From Kurthia populi (GTDB lineage Bacteria > Bacillota > Bacilli > Bacillales_A > Planococcaceae): a stretch of 11,048 nt of DNA. This document shows, piece by piece, positions 5,904-11,048 of the stretch. Position numbers and translations under genes: made by a program. The DNA lies in the NCBI RefSeq assembly GCF_042686175.1, contig NZ_JBHUOR010000007.1:1-11048 (forward strand), read 5' to 3'. Numbering within the stretch: position 1 is the stretch's first letter; every line of letters starts with the position of its first letter. Under the pieces are notes generated by a model that ran no database searches, had not been told where the DNA came from, and saw nothing but the letters and a program-made list of their open reading frames with translations.

Positions 5904-6944
5904 ATGACGTGGATTACATATACCAAACCTCTGTGGCTTGGGTTATTATTGTTGACTGTGCTAAGTAATATCTGGCTCTATCAATTTGGCACACATATTA
6001 TGCCAACGGATTCAAATGGCGTCGTTTTAGGCTCGCTCATTGATTTATTAATTGTCGCCCCCCTTATGTTGATGCTATACCGCAATCGATTGTCATGGAA
6101 GCAAGCAATTTTATTTTCGGCAATCGGCTGTGTGTTTGTACGTTTTTTGATTCCGGGGCATCTACTCGCGCCCTATGCGACAATTACATGGGTAGGTGTT
6201 GCGATAGAGGGGGGGTTAGTGGTCATTGAGCTTTTTCTCCTCATTCGGTTTATCACGTATTTCCCGCGTATTATAGCCTATGTGAAAACTAGCTCGCTGC
6301 CGATACTTTTCGCCTTCAGTGATGCACTCGATAAGCATGTACGGAAAAACCCGATCATTCATGTGCTATGCTCAGAATTATTAATGCTCTATTATGCCTT
6401 TGCAAGCTGGAAAAAGCCCATTCCACACGGCATTACACTACATAAAAAATCGAGTTTTGTTGCCTTTCAGCTAATGATGATTCATGCGATTGTCATTGAA
6501 ACGATTGGCATTCATTACTGGTTGCACGAAAAGGCGCCGATTATCTCACTGATTCTGCTAGCATTTAATATATACTCGGTGCTATTCTTTATTGCAGACT
6601 TACAAGTAATGCGCCTGACTCCTTCCGTTATGCGAGGGCAAACAGTCTATCTCTCACTTGGTCTTCTGAAGCGTGCCAAAATTGATGTCGCGATGATTGA
6701 AGAAATCATTGAGGATGATGCTCTTCTACAGCGTAAGAAAACAAAAGATACGGTCGAATTTATTACCCGCGATTTTGAAAAGGTCTACCCAGATATAGTA
6801 TTAAAAATGCGCGAACCACAAAAAGTGACGCTCGCAATGGGTTTTGAAAAGCACTATCACTATGTCGCAATTAAAACCGATGATCCGCACGCATTTAAAG
6901 CACAGCTATTGCATGAAAAAGAAAAACTACTCGCACAGAACTGA
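5904..6944 (+). CDS. Six-helix membrane protein with soluble C-terminal domain, unknown function
   Basis: 346 residues that I do not recognise confidently. Hydrophobic segments lie at about 10-27, 41-59, 67-85, 95-117, 184-204 and 211-231. The loop between helices four and five is long and basic (about 120-183). The last 110 residues (about 236-346) are soluble and charged: VYLSLGLLKRAKIDVAMIEE, then a strand-rich stretch to KVTLAMGFEKHYHYVAIKTD, then a helix. That arrangement of strands ending in a helix is reminiscent of bacterial PH-like domains attached to membrane proteins, but this is inference. The start is well supported: GAGGAGGG with a 7-base spacing to ATG. It stands alone, with terminators after it. 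Bacillales genomes contain similar proteins, often misnamed as carotene oxygenases; I see no oxygenase motif. Confidence 0.8.
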   Translation: MTWITYTKPLWLGLLLLTVLSNIWLYQFGTHIMPTDSNGVVLGSLIDLLIVAPLMLMLYRNRLSWKQAILFSAIGCVFVRFLIPGHLLAPYATITWVGVAIEGGLVVIELFLLIRFITYFPRIIAYVKTSSLPILFAFSDALDKHVRKNPIIHVLCSELLMLYYAFASWKKPIPHGITLHKKSSFVAFQLMMIHAIVIETIGIHYWLHEKAPIISLILLAFNIYSVLFFIADLQVMRLTPSVMRGQTVYLSLGLLKRAKIDVAMIEEIIEDDALLQRKKTKDTVEFITRDFEKVYPDIVLKMREPQKVTLAMGFEKHYHYVAIKTDDPHAFKAQLLHEKEKLLAQN

Positions 6945-6956
6945 CATCTGAAAGTG

Positions 6957-7000
6957 AGCATTCGTTTATCAACATGCATTTATCACCCTAATCGAATGCT
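6957..7000. other. Hairpin downstream of the membrane-protein gene
   Basis: AGCATTCG (6957-6964) pairs exactly with CGAATGCT (6993-7000) across a 28-base loop. No T run follows. It lies just upstream of the true terminator and may protect the 3' end or simply be chance. Confidence 0.35.
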
Positions 7001-7007
7001 TCATGCT

Positions 7008-7059
7008 GGCGTTATAGCGGGCTGCCTTTAGAGGACATGCTCATAATAACGCCTTTTTT
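7008..7059 (+). terminator. Terminator of the 5904-6944 gene
   Basis: GGCGTTAT (7008-7015) pairs exactly with ATAACGCC (7046-7053), followed by six T. The internal loop of 30 bases can fold partly. Confidence 0.7.
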
Positions 7060-7181
7060 GTTTACTTCATGCGCCTTTACCTTATCTATCGCTCTTTCAC
7101 ATAACGAATAAATGGATTATTTCACTAACTGCCACGCTTGTTCCTTTTGCATTGTATGACTATACTCGTTTTTTACCCATG
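7060..7181. other. Intergenic stretch without a supported gene
   Basis: This lies between the plus-strand terminator at 7008-7059 and the minus-strand terminator of the aldolase. One minus-strand frame reads protein-like but is interrupted by stops and overlaps both terminators (see findings). I see no promoter or RNA gene. Confidence 0.4.
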
Positions 7182-7223
7182 AAAAAACACCTCCAAAAAT
7201 GGATCAGATCCCTTTGAAAGTGT
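7182..7223 (-). terminator. Terminator of the threonine aldolase gene
   Basis: On the minus strand ACACTTTCAAA pairs with TTTTTGGAGGTGT (with G-U pairs and a small bulge) around a GGATC-rich loop, followed by six T. It lies about 25 bp after the stop. The GGAGGTG in the right arm looks like a ribosome binding site but is part of the stem. Confidence 0.65.
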
Positions 7224-7249
7224 CTTTTTATAGTGTCTCAGATCTTCAA

Positions 7250-8275
7250 TTATAATAGCGCAAGTAAATCGTCTAAATCCTGTTCCTCTGTAGCCCAGCT
7301 TGTCGCAAAACGAACGACTGTATGTGTATCATCAAAGGGCTCCCAAACGCTAAATTTCGCTTTTTCAGAAAGTGCCTGCATCGCGCTATTTTCTAAAATA
7401 ACGAATTGCTGATTCGTTGGTGATTCAAAGAAAAATTGATAGCCTTTTTCGCGTAAATTAGCCTTTAATTTTTCCGCTAAACGAATAGCATGTGCTGAAA
7501 TATCCATATATAAGTTATTGGTAAATAATACATCAAATTGAATACCTAGCATACGGCCCTTCGCTAATAGTGCACCATTTTGTTTAATGGTCGTGAAGAA
7601 ATGCTTGATGTGATTGGCCTTCGTCACAACAACCGCTTCGCCAAACATCGCACCAACCTTCGTGCCACCAATATAAAAGACATCACAGTTTTTAGCGATA
7701 ACCGGTAATGTCACGTCAGTATCCACTGCCGCTAAGCCGTAGCCTAGTCGCGCGCCATCTAAGAATAATGGTAAATCATATTCGTGGCATACATCATGAA
7801 TCGCTTCAAGCTCCGCCTTTGAATACAAGGTACCGTATTCTGTCGGATGCGATACGTAGACCATACCGGGCTGTGGCATATGCGTGTGGCTTGCATCCGC
7901 TAAAAAGGCTTGCATATATGCGGTAATGCCTGCTGCGGTTAACTTGCCATCTACTTGTGGGATTGTTAAAACTTTATGTCCGCCCGCCTCAATAGCACCT
8001 GCTTCATGTGTGCTAATATGGCCTGTATCTGCAGCAATTACACCCTCAGAAGTATGTAAAATCGAATTAATGACCGTCGCATTTGCTTGTGTACCGCCGA
8101 CTAAAAAGCGTACTTCCCCTGCTGGACATTCACAGGCCGCCAAGATTTTTTGCGCGGCACTTTCTGTATAAGGGTCCTGGCCATAGCCCGATGTTTTCTC
8201 CATATTGGTTTCCATTAATTTTTCTAAAATGCGTGGATGCGCACCTTCTAAATAATCACATTCAAAATTCAACAT
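7250..8275 (-). CDS. ltaE: Low-specificity L-threonine aldolase
   Basis: A pyridoxal-phosphate enzyme of fold type I that splits L-threonine (and allo-threonine) to glycine and acetaldehyde, in the cytoplasm. Visible family features are FLVGGTQANATV (58-69, phosphate-binding turn), ADTGHISTHEAGAIE (82-96, with the histidine that stacks on the cofactor), LFLDGARLGYGLA (170-182, with the aspartate D173 that contacts the pyridine nitrogen and R176), and IGGTKVGAMFGEA (202-214) with the Schiff-base lysine K206. The length of 341 residues is normal. The ATG at 8273-8275 is preceded by AAAGGTG at slightly long spacing; no better start exists. It is transcribed alone and ends in its own terminator. 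The stereospecificity class cannot be told from the sequence, so the gene name is by family. Confidence 0.92.
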   Translation of the reverse strand: MLNFECDYLEGAHPRILEKLMETNMEKTSGYGQDPYTESAAQKILAACECPAGEVRFLVGGTQANATVINSILHTSEGVIAADTGHISTHEAGAIEAGGHKVLTIPQVDGKLTAAGITAYMQAFLADASHTHMPQPGMVYVSHPTEYGTLYSKAELEAIHDVCHEYDLPLFLDGARLGYGLAAVDTDVTLPVIAKNCDVFYIGGTKVGAMFGEAVVVTKANHIKHFFTTIKQNGALLAKGRMLGIQFDVLFTNNLYMDISAHAIRLAEKLKANLREKGYQFFFESPTNQQFVILENSAMQALSEKAKFSVWEPFDDTHTVVRFATSWATEEQDLDDLLALL

Positions 8276-8501
8276 TATTCTGTCACACCTTTTCTTCTAG
8301 CACAGATTGGATATTGTGCATACTTTTATTATGGAAGCTTTTAGACTCCTCTCTATTGTATTCCTATACTAGCAAATTAGCTGATAAAGTTAACCAATTA
8401 ATTAAAAAAATTCAGCAATGTAGGAATAGCTCATCAACGCTCACATCTATTTTACTAGCTGAAGTCAGCATTATCTAAAGTGGGCGAATAACACACATTA
8501 A
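8276..8501. other. Upstream region of the aldolase gene with possible gene debris
   Basis: The AT-rich stretch must contain the aldolase promoter, but I could not assign clear hexamers. On plus, a frame ending at the TAA near 8476 reads KLADKVNQLIKKIQQCRN and then STLTSILLAEVSII. It looks protein-like but has no start or ribosome binding site of its own, so I do not call it a gene. Confidence 0.3.
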
Positions 8502-8537
8502 AAAAACGAGCACCCTATAAAAGGAATGCTCGTTTTT
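8502..8537. terminator. Intrinsic terminator, usable in both directions
   Basis: AAAAACGAGCA (8502-8512) pairs exactly with TGCTCGTTTTT (8527-8537), with a 14-base loop. On the minus strand it directly follows the stop codon of the signal-peptide remnant at 8538. Confidence 0.75.
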
Positions 8538-8624
8538 CTATTCGACTACCGGTACCGCCTCTTTAGCATGTGCTTGTGATGGTACGCACGCTAGCGCAAT
8601 GGCCGCAAATACGAGTAAACATCG
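8538..8624 (-). pseudogene. Remnant of a secreted small protein (signal peptide and short tail)
   Basis: On the minus strand, between a TAG at 8625-8627 and a TAG at 8538-8540, the frame reads LLVFAAIALACVPSQAHA followed by KEAVPVVE. That is a classic export signal core and AHA cleavage site with an eight-residue mature end. The frame lacks a start codon and a ribosome binding site. An ATG just upstream (8621-8623) is out of frame by one, so a single-base indel could have broken the gene. The terminator begins at the next base. It is either debris of a secreted protein or a peptide gene with a recent frameshift. Confidence 0.4.
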
Positions 8625-8650
8625 CTAACTTAGTTATATGAAAAATTTCA

Positions 8651-8965
8651 TCAATAATTAGAAAGAATGATTGCTGCCATACTCACGACAGCATAAAGCA
8701 GCCACCATTTCCACGATTTTCCGCCAAATACTTTCGTGTAATTTAAAAGAATAATTCCTAAAATAAGCACGAAAAACATCCGCAATGATTTGATGATATC
8801 AACTGCCTCTAAAAAATTCACGAGGACAATGCCTAGTACAATCACAATCATTGCACCGTACATTATATTTTTAAACGCATCACTATTCTCCAATTTACCA
8901 GTCATTATCGGTATAAAACAAAGTACAACTAACACAAGTGTGCTGTACGATAAAAAAGTAATCAT
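8651..8965 (-). CDS. Small four-helix membrane protein, unknown
   Basis: 104 residues with hydrophobic segments at about 2-20, 33-52, 61-77 and 85-103. Only short loops join them, and there are no catalytic motifs. I do not recognise the family. The start is firm: AAGGAG ends 6 bases before the ATG at 8965. It lies 77 bp downstream of the Cro/C1-type regulator gene on the same strand. In Bacillales, short regulators of this sort are often paired with small multi-helix membrane proteins (for example DUF2975/YoaS next to YozG). This protein is shorter than DUF2975, so the parallel is only contextual. A TTGCTA and TATTAT pair about 18 bp apart upstream may give it its own promoter. Confidence 0.7.
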   Translation of the reverse strand: MITFLSYSTLVLVVLCFIPIMTGKLENSDAFKNIMYGAMIVIVLGIVLVNFLEAVDIIKSLRMFFVLILGIILLNYTKVFGGKSWKWWLLYAVVSMAAIILSNY

Positions 8966-9042
8966 GTATTGCTCCTTCTAAAATTACATTATAATATTTT
9001 CTAATAGTGAGATGTAGCAAAATGCCACGACGCATTTCTTTC

Positions 9043-9252
9043 CTATTCTTCCTCTTCCACATATTCTAAAATATCCCCTGGCTGGCAATCAAGCGCCTTG
9101 CAAATGGCGTTTAGCGTTGAAAAACGAACCGCCTTTACTTTACCTGTTTTTAAATTAGATAAATTAACAACGGATATGTCTACAAGCTCCGCCAATTTAC
9201 TAAGCTGCATTTTGCGATCTGCCAGCATACGGTCTAACCGAATAATAATCAT
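9043..9252 (-). CDS. Cro/C1-type helix-turn-helix regulator, YozG-like
   Basis: A 69-residue DNA-binding protein that is a single HTH domain. MQLSKLAELVDISVVNLSNLKTGK holds the helix-turn-helix (about residues 16-40), and AVRFSTLNAICKALDCQPGDILEY is the rest of the five-helix fold. The KALDCQPGDILEY ending is highly characteristic of the small XRE regulators of Bacillota. There is no second domain, so it senses nothing by itself and may be controlled through a partner, plausibly the membrane protein encoded downstream. The start ATG at 9250-9252 follows AGGAAGTG. Upstream lie an AT-rich palindrome (9296-9309) and then the 3' region of the tnpB element, transcribed in the same direction. Confidence 0.88.
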   Translation of the reverse strand: MIIIRLDRMLADRKMQLSKLAELVDISVVNLSNLKTGKVKAVRFSTLNAICKALDCQPGDILEYVEEEE

Positions 9253-9277
9253 ACGTTCACTTCCTATACTGTTGCAT

Positions 9278-9315
9278 CATACTGCTACTAAAACATATAC
9301 AAAAGTATACATCTA
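9278..9315. promoter_or_regulatory. AT-rich palindrome between the regulator gene and the tnpB element
   Basis: On plus, TATAC-AAAA-GTATA (9296-9309) forms the core, with an outer GCTA/TAGC pairing near 9278 and 9315. It could be the right-end hairpin of the IS200/IS605 element, an autoregulatory operator of the XRE gene, or both. The sequence alone does not decide. Confidence 0.35.
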
Positions 9316-9480
9316 GCTTTTTCCTGCTTCTCAGAATGCGTTCTCGGCACGTACTCCCTACTAACGTTTGTATCACTCTCCACAGGCTTCAATTCCGATG
9401 TAGCCCACCGTACTTTATTCATTTAAACGGACACTAACAACGCATATTCTGTCGCTTGTTTTAAATTGATAGAAGCGTTT
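9316..9480 (-). ncRNA. Probable omega-RNA region at the 3' end of tnpB
   Basis: In IS200/IS605 elements the guide RNA of TnpB is transcribed from the 3' end of tnpB through the right end of the element. Here the minus strand after the tnpB stop carries GTGGAGAGTGATACAAACG, then GTGCCGAGAACGCATTCTGA, then GAGAAGCAGG. This matches the layout I know from other elements of the group. The 5' limit given is approximate, and the 3' limit depends on where the element ends. Confidence 0.45.
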
Positions 9481-10589
9481 AAATCTCGGTCTAGCACTGC
9501 ATGACAGTTTACACATTCATAAACCCTATCTTTCAGTGTTAAATCTACTTTTTTATGCCCACAACAGCTACATAACTTAGAACTAGGATAAAAACGATGC
9601 ACAAGGCGTAATTCAATTCCATACGCTTCACATTTCATCTGTAATTTTGTTCTAAAATGGAAGAATCCTTGTTTTGCAATCGCTTTTGATAAGTGTCTGT
9701 TTTTCATCATACCTCGAACATTTAACTCTTCTAATGTAATGAATGCTGGTTTGGTTTTTACCAATACACTCACAATGTTCTTATGATAATTTTCTCGAAT
9801 ATTTGCTAGACGCTGATGTAACTTTTGTACTCGACAGATTTGTTTTTGTCGATTGTTAAAGTAGCAGTTTTCACCTGCCTTTTTAAATTTATTTTGTTCA
9901 TAACTTCTGCTCAATTTCCGTTGAGCTTGTTTTAGCCGTTTCTCAAGTTTTCTTACTTTATCTGTTTTATTGATATTTTCATAAACCTTACCGTTGCTCA
10001 TAATGGCAAAATCTTTGATTCCTAAATCAATACCGATACCTTCTGATTCAGGTGTTTGCTTATCACATTCAGGAACTTCACATAAGACCGAGATATAGAA
10101 TCTGTCTGCTTTTTGTGACACTGTACCGCTTTTGATAATTGCGCCTTGAGGCAAATAAGCAAACTCCTTGAGCGTTACCCACCCAATCGTAGGGATTTTG
10201 ATTTGATGACGTTTTAGTGCAAAATCAGTCTTATTATTTTTGGGGAAATACGATTTCACATCTTGTCTAGCTTTCTTCTTGAAGCGAGGGTGTTTACTTA
10301 ATCCTTTGAAAAAATTTTTATAAGCACGTTCAGCGTTCATAATCGCTTGCTTAACCGCCTTGCTTGATACCGTTTTAATCCATAAGTCTTGTTGGTTTTG
10401 TTTCGTATGAACGTTATTTAACCATTTCGAGAAGTCATAACCACTCATGAATTTTCTACCTTCTTCGTAATTGACACGATTCGTCGCAATGTACATGTTA
10501 TAGACATAGCGACAAACACCAAAGGTTCTGATGAGTTTTTCACGTTGTTCTTTAGTTGGTTTGATTTCTAATTTGTATGCACGTTTCAC
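9423..10589 (-). CDS. tnpB: TnpB, RNA-guided DNA endonuclease of an IS200/IS605-type element
   Basis: A 388-residue TnpB, normal in length. The N-terminal helix-turn-helix/WED part starts MKRAYKLEIKPTKEQREKL and includes GVCRYVYNMY. The RuvC nuclease motifs are all present: GIDLGIKDFA with D188, FITLEELNVRGM with E287, and LDRDLNAS with D369. The zinc finger is intact as C340-x2-C343 and C359-x2-C362 (RFYPSSKLCSCCG and YECVNCHA). The catalytic triad suggests an active nuclease rather than a dead TldR-like derivative. It cuts DNA next to a short motif, guided by the RNA from its own 3' region, and helps retain the element. The start is a GTG at 10587-10589 with AAAGGA upstream; no ATG fits better. 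Confidence 0.92.
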   Translation of the reverse strand: MKRAYKLEIKPTKEQREKLIRTFGVCRYVYNMYIATNRVNYEEGRKFMSGYDFSKWLNNVHTKQNQQDLWIKTVSSKAVKQAIMNAERAYKNFFKGLSKHPRFKKKARQDVKSYFPKNNKTDFALKRHQIKIPTIGWVTLKEFAYLPQGAIIKSGTVSQKADRFYISVLCEVPECDKQTPESEGIGIDLGIKDFAIMSNGKVYENINKTDKVRKLEKRLKQAQRKLSRSYEQNKFKKAGENCYFNNRQKQICRVQKLHQRLANIRENYHKNIVSVLVKTKPAFITLEELNVRGMMKNRHLSKAIAKQGFFHFRTKLQMKCEAYGIELRLVHRFYPSSKLCSCCGHKKVDLTLKDRVYECVNCHAVLDRDLNASINLKQATEYALLVSV

Positions 10590-10613
10590 AACTCATCATC
10601 CTTTTGTATTTTT

Positions 10614-10640
10614 TGTTTGTACTTGCGTAAGCCATAAACA
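10614..10640. repeat. Left-end hairpin of the tnpB element
   Basis: TGTTT-gta-CTT-gcgt-AAG-ccat-AAACA forms a stem with an internal loop, the imperfect subterminal palindrome that TnpA recognises in this group. It lies 25 bp upstream of the tnpB start. The cleavage site and target motif beyond it cannot be fixed from this sequence. Confidence 0.6.
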
Positions 10641-10828
10641 CCTATTGATGCTTTTATCCACATTTGTTAATGTTTTTGTTTACTGTTCAATCGCTCCTGT
10701 TGTAAGAATGCCGTTTAATTAAACAACTCTTTAAAAGTCTATACCCTGTTTTTTTAATGAACCAACATCTTTTTAATGATTATAATTAAATAAATAATGC
10801 ATTAAGTTAAAATTAAGTGTTTTTATGA
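10641..10828. other. AT-rich intergenic stretch
   Basis: There is no frame of note and no RNA gene. A TTTAATTAAA palindrome lies at about 10714-10723, and runs of T and A dominate. It lies between two mobile elements and looks like eroded sequence. Confidence 0.4.
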
Positions 10829-10924
10829 TCAAAACATACTCTCATTTTAATTATCATATCAGCAGTCAATTTATCAGAAATGGCAGAAGAACTTCAAGCC
10901 TTTCTTGTAAAATCCCACGTCTAA
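10829..10924 (+). pseudogene. Possible C-terminal fragment of a chemoreceptor-like protein
   Basis: After a TGA at 10826-10828 the frame reads IISAVNLSEMAEELQAFLVK and ends SHV at a TAA (10922-10924). The LSEMAEELQ plus short tail resembles the last residues of methyl-accepting chemotaxis proteins in Bacillales. It has no start codon context and no upstream domain, so if real it is a leftover cut off by element insertions. The match is short and could be chance. Confidence 0.3.
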
Positions 10925-10952
10925 TGAGAAAAGCAGGAAGCACATTTTGAAG

Positions 10953-11048
10953 TGACCCCTAATTGTTAGACACGGTTATTTTGTTTAAGCAGCTTGTATA
11001 AAATGAGTTCGGTATTGTACCGGGCTCATTTTTAATTTTGCCTTAATT
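10953..11048 (-). mobile_element. IS3-family (IS150-like) insertion sequence, right end only
   Basis: TGACCCCTAATTGTTAGACA, starting at 10953, is a terminal inverted repeat of the TGACCCC...GTTAGACA type seen in IS150-group elements. The transposase C-terminus follows inward on the minus strand. The other end lies beyond the window. Confidence 0.85.
10985..11048 (-). CDS. IS3-family transposase OrfB, C-terminal end (partial)
   Basis: The minus-strand frame entering at the window edge reads IKAKLKMSPVQYRTHFIQAA and stops at TAA (10985-10987). KLK-x-MSPVQYR is the hallmark end of IS3-family OrfB integrases, just after the DDE (rve) domain. The usual glycine before MSPVQYR is absent. The catalytic domain and OrfA lie outside the window, so activity cannot be judged. 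The terminal repeat begins about 10 bp after the stop. Confidence 0.88.
   Translation of the reverse strand, partial: IKAKLKMSPVQYRTHFIQAA

Larger units (their letters stand above)
9278..10640 (-). mobile_element. IS200/IS605-type element carrying tnpB only
   Basis: The element consists of a left-end hairpin (10614-10640), tnpB, and a 3' region with the stretch GAGAAGCAGG that is typical of right ends of this group. There is no tnpA (Y1 transposase), so movement would need one supplied in trans. The exact ends are uncertain. On the right, the usual GC-rich terminal hairpin after GAGAAGCAGG is missing and only an AT-rich palindrome is present. These elements make no target duplication, so flanks do not help. 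Confidence 0.65.

Noticed and set aside
7168..7195. GGAGGTG followed by ATG on the minus strand, suggesting a small gene start
   Set aside because: The GGAGGTG is the right arm of the aldolase terminator, and the ATG frame stops after six codons.
8083..8478. Plus-strand frame of 131 codons over the aldolase start
   Set aside because: Its first half is antisense to the well-supported threonine aldolase and it has no ribosome binding site.
9423..10589. TnpB as a nuclease-dead TldR-type transcription repressor
   Set aside because: All three RuvC acidic residues and the zinc finger are present, so a dead derivative is not supported.
10925..10945. GAGAAAAGCAGGAAGC as a second IS200/IS605 right end
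   Set aside because: Only about ten bases resemble the tnpB right end, and the flanking omega-RNA-like sequence is missing.
1..11048. CRISPR array, tRNA or rRNA genes
   Set aside because: I saw no regularly spaced repeats and no cloverleaf or rRNA-like sequence on either strand.

Overview
The window reads as a low-GC Gram-positive chromosome of the Bacillales. Strong AAGGAG-type ribosome binding sites, T-rich intrinsic terminators, a Zur-type operator and DUF3953/DUF3139-like small membrane proteins all fit. Planococcaceae (Lysinibacillus, Solibacillus or Kurthia relatives) is my best guess, but this is an impression from protein style and not a database result.

Layout. Positions 1-892 hold the C-terminal half of a drug-efflux-like MFS transporter that looks broken: an in-frame stop lies upstream, no ribosome binding site precedes the first ATG, and a strong terminator hairpin lies inside the reading frame. 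Positions 863-1360 are a non-coding block bounded by an exact 19-bp inverted repeat. Next come a minus-strand Rossmann/DUF2520 dehydrogenase-like gene (1359-2210) and, divergent from it, a two-gene ABC-2 exporter operon with an ATGA overlap (2328-4072).

Positions 4077-5834 are a small module enclosed by two inverted copies of a structured repeat of about 98 bp. Inside are a zinT zinc-binding lipoprotein gene (minus) with two Zur-box palindromes on its promoter, a tiny DUF3953-like membrane protein (minus) and a DUF3139-like anchored extracellular protein (plus). After it come a six-helix membrane protein with a soluble C-terminal domain (5904-6944, plus), a low-specificity threonine aldolase (7250-8275, minus), an intergenic stretch with gene debris, and a probable two-gene unit of a Cro/C1-type regulator and a four-helix membrane protein (8651-9252, minus).

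The right end is mobile-element territory. It holds a tnpB-only IS200/IS605-type element (about 9278-10640, minus) with intact RuvC residues, a typical left-end hairpin and an omega-RNA-like 3' region; an AT-rich stretch with a probable chemoreceptor tail fragment; and the terminal inverted repeat and transposase C-terminus of an IS3-family (IS150-like) element running off the window.

How the genes work together: zinT is the clearest regulated unit (zinc starvation through Zur). The ABC genes form one exporter of unknown substrate. The other genes are ordinary single units. I see no convincing new multi-gene system. The most unusual structures are the paired 98-bp inverted repeats around the zinT module, the 498-bp block bounded by 19-bp inverted repeats, and the TnpB element whose RNA 3' end would read into the promoter of a regulator gene.
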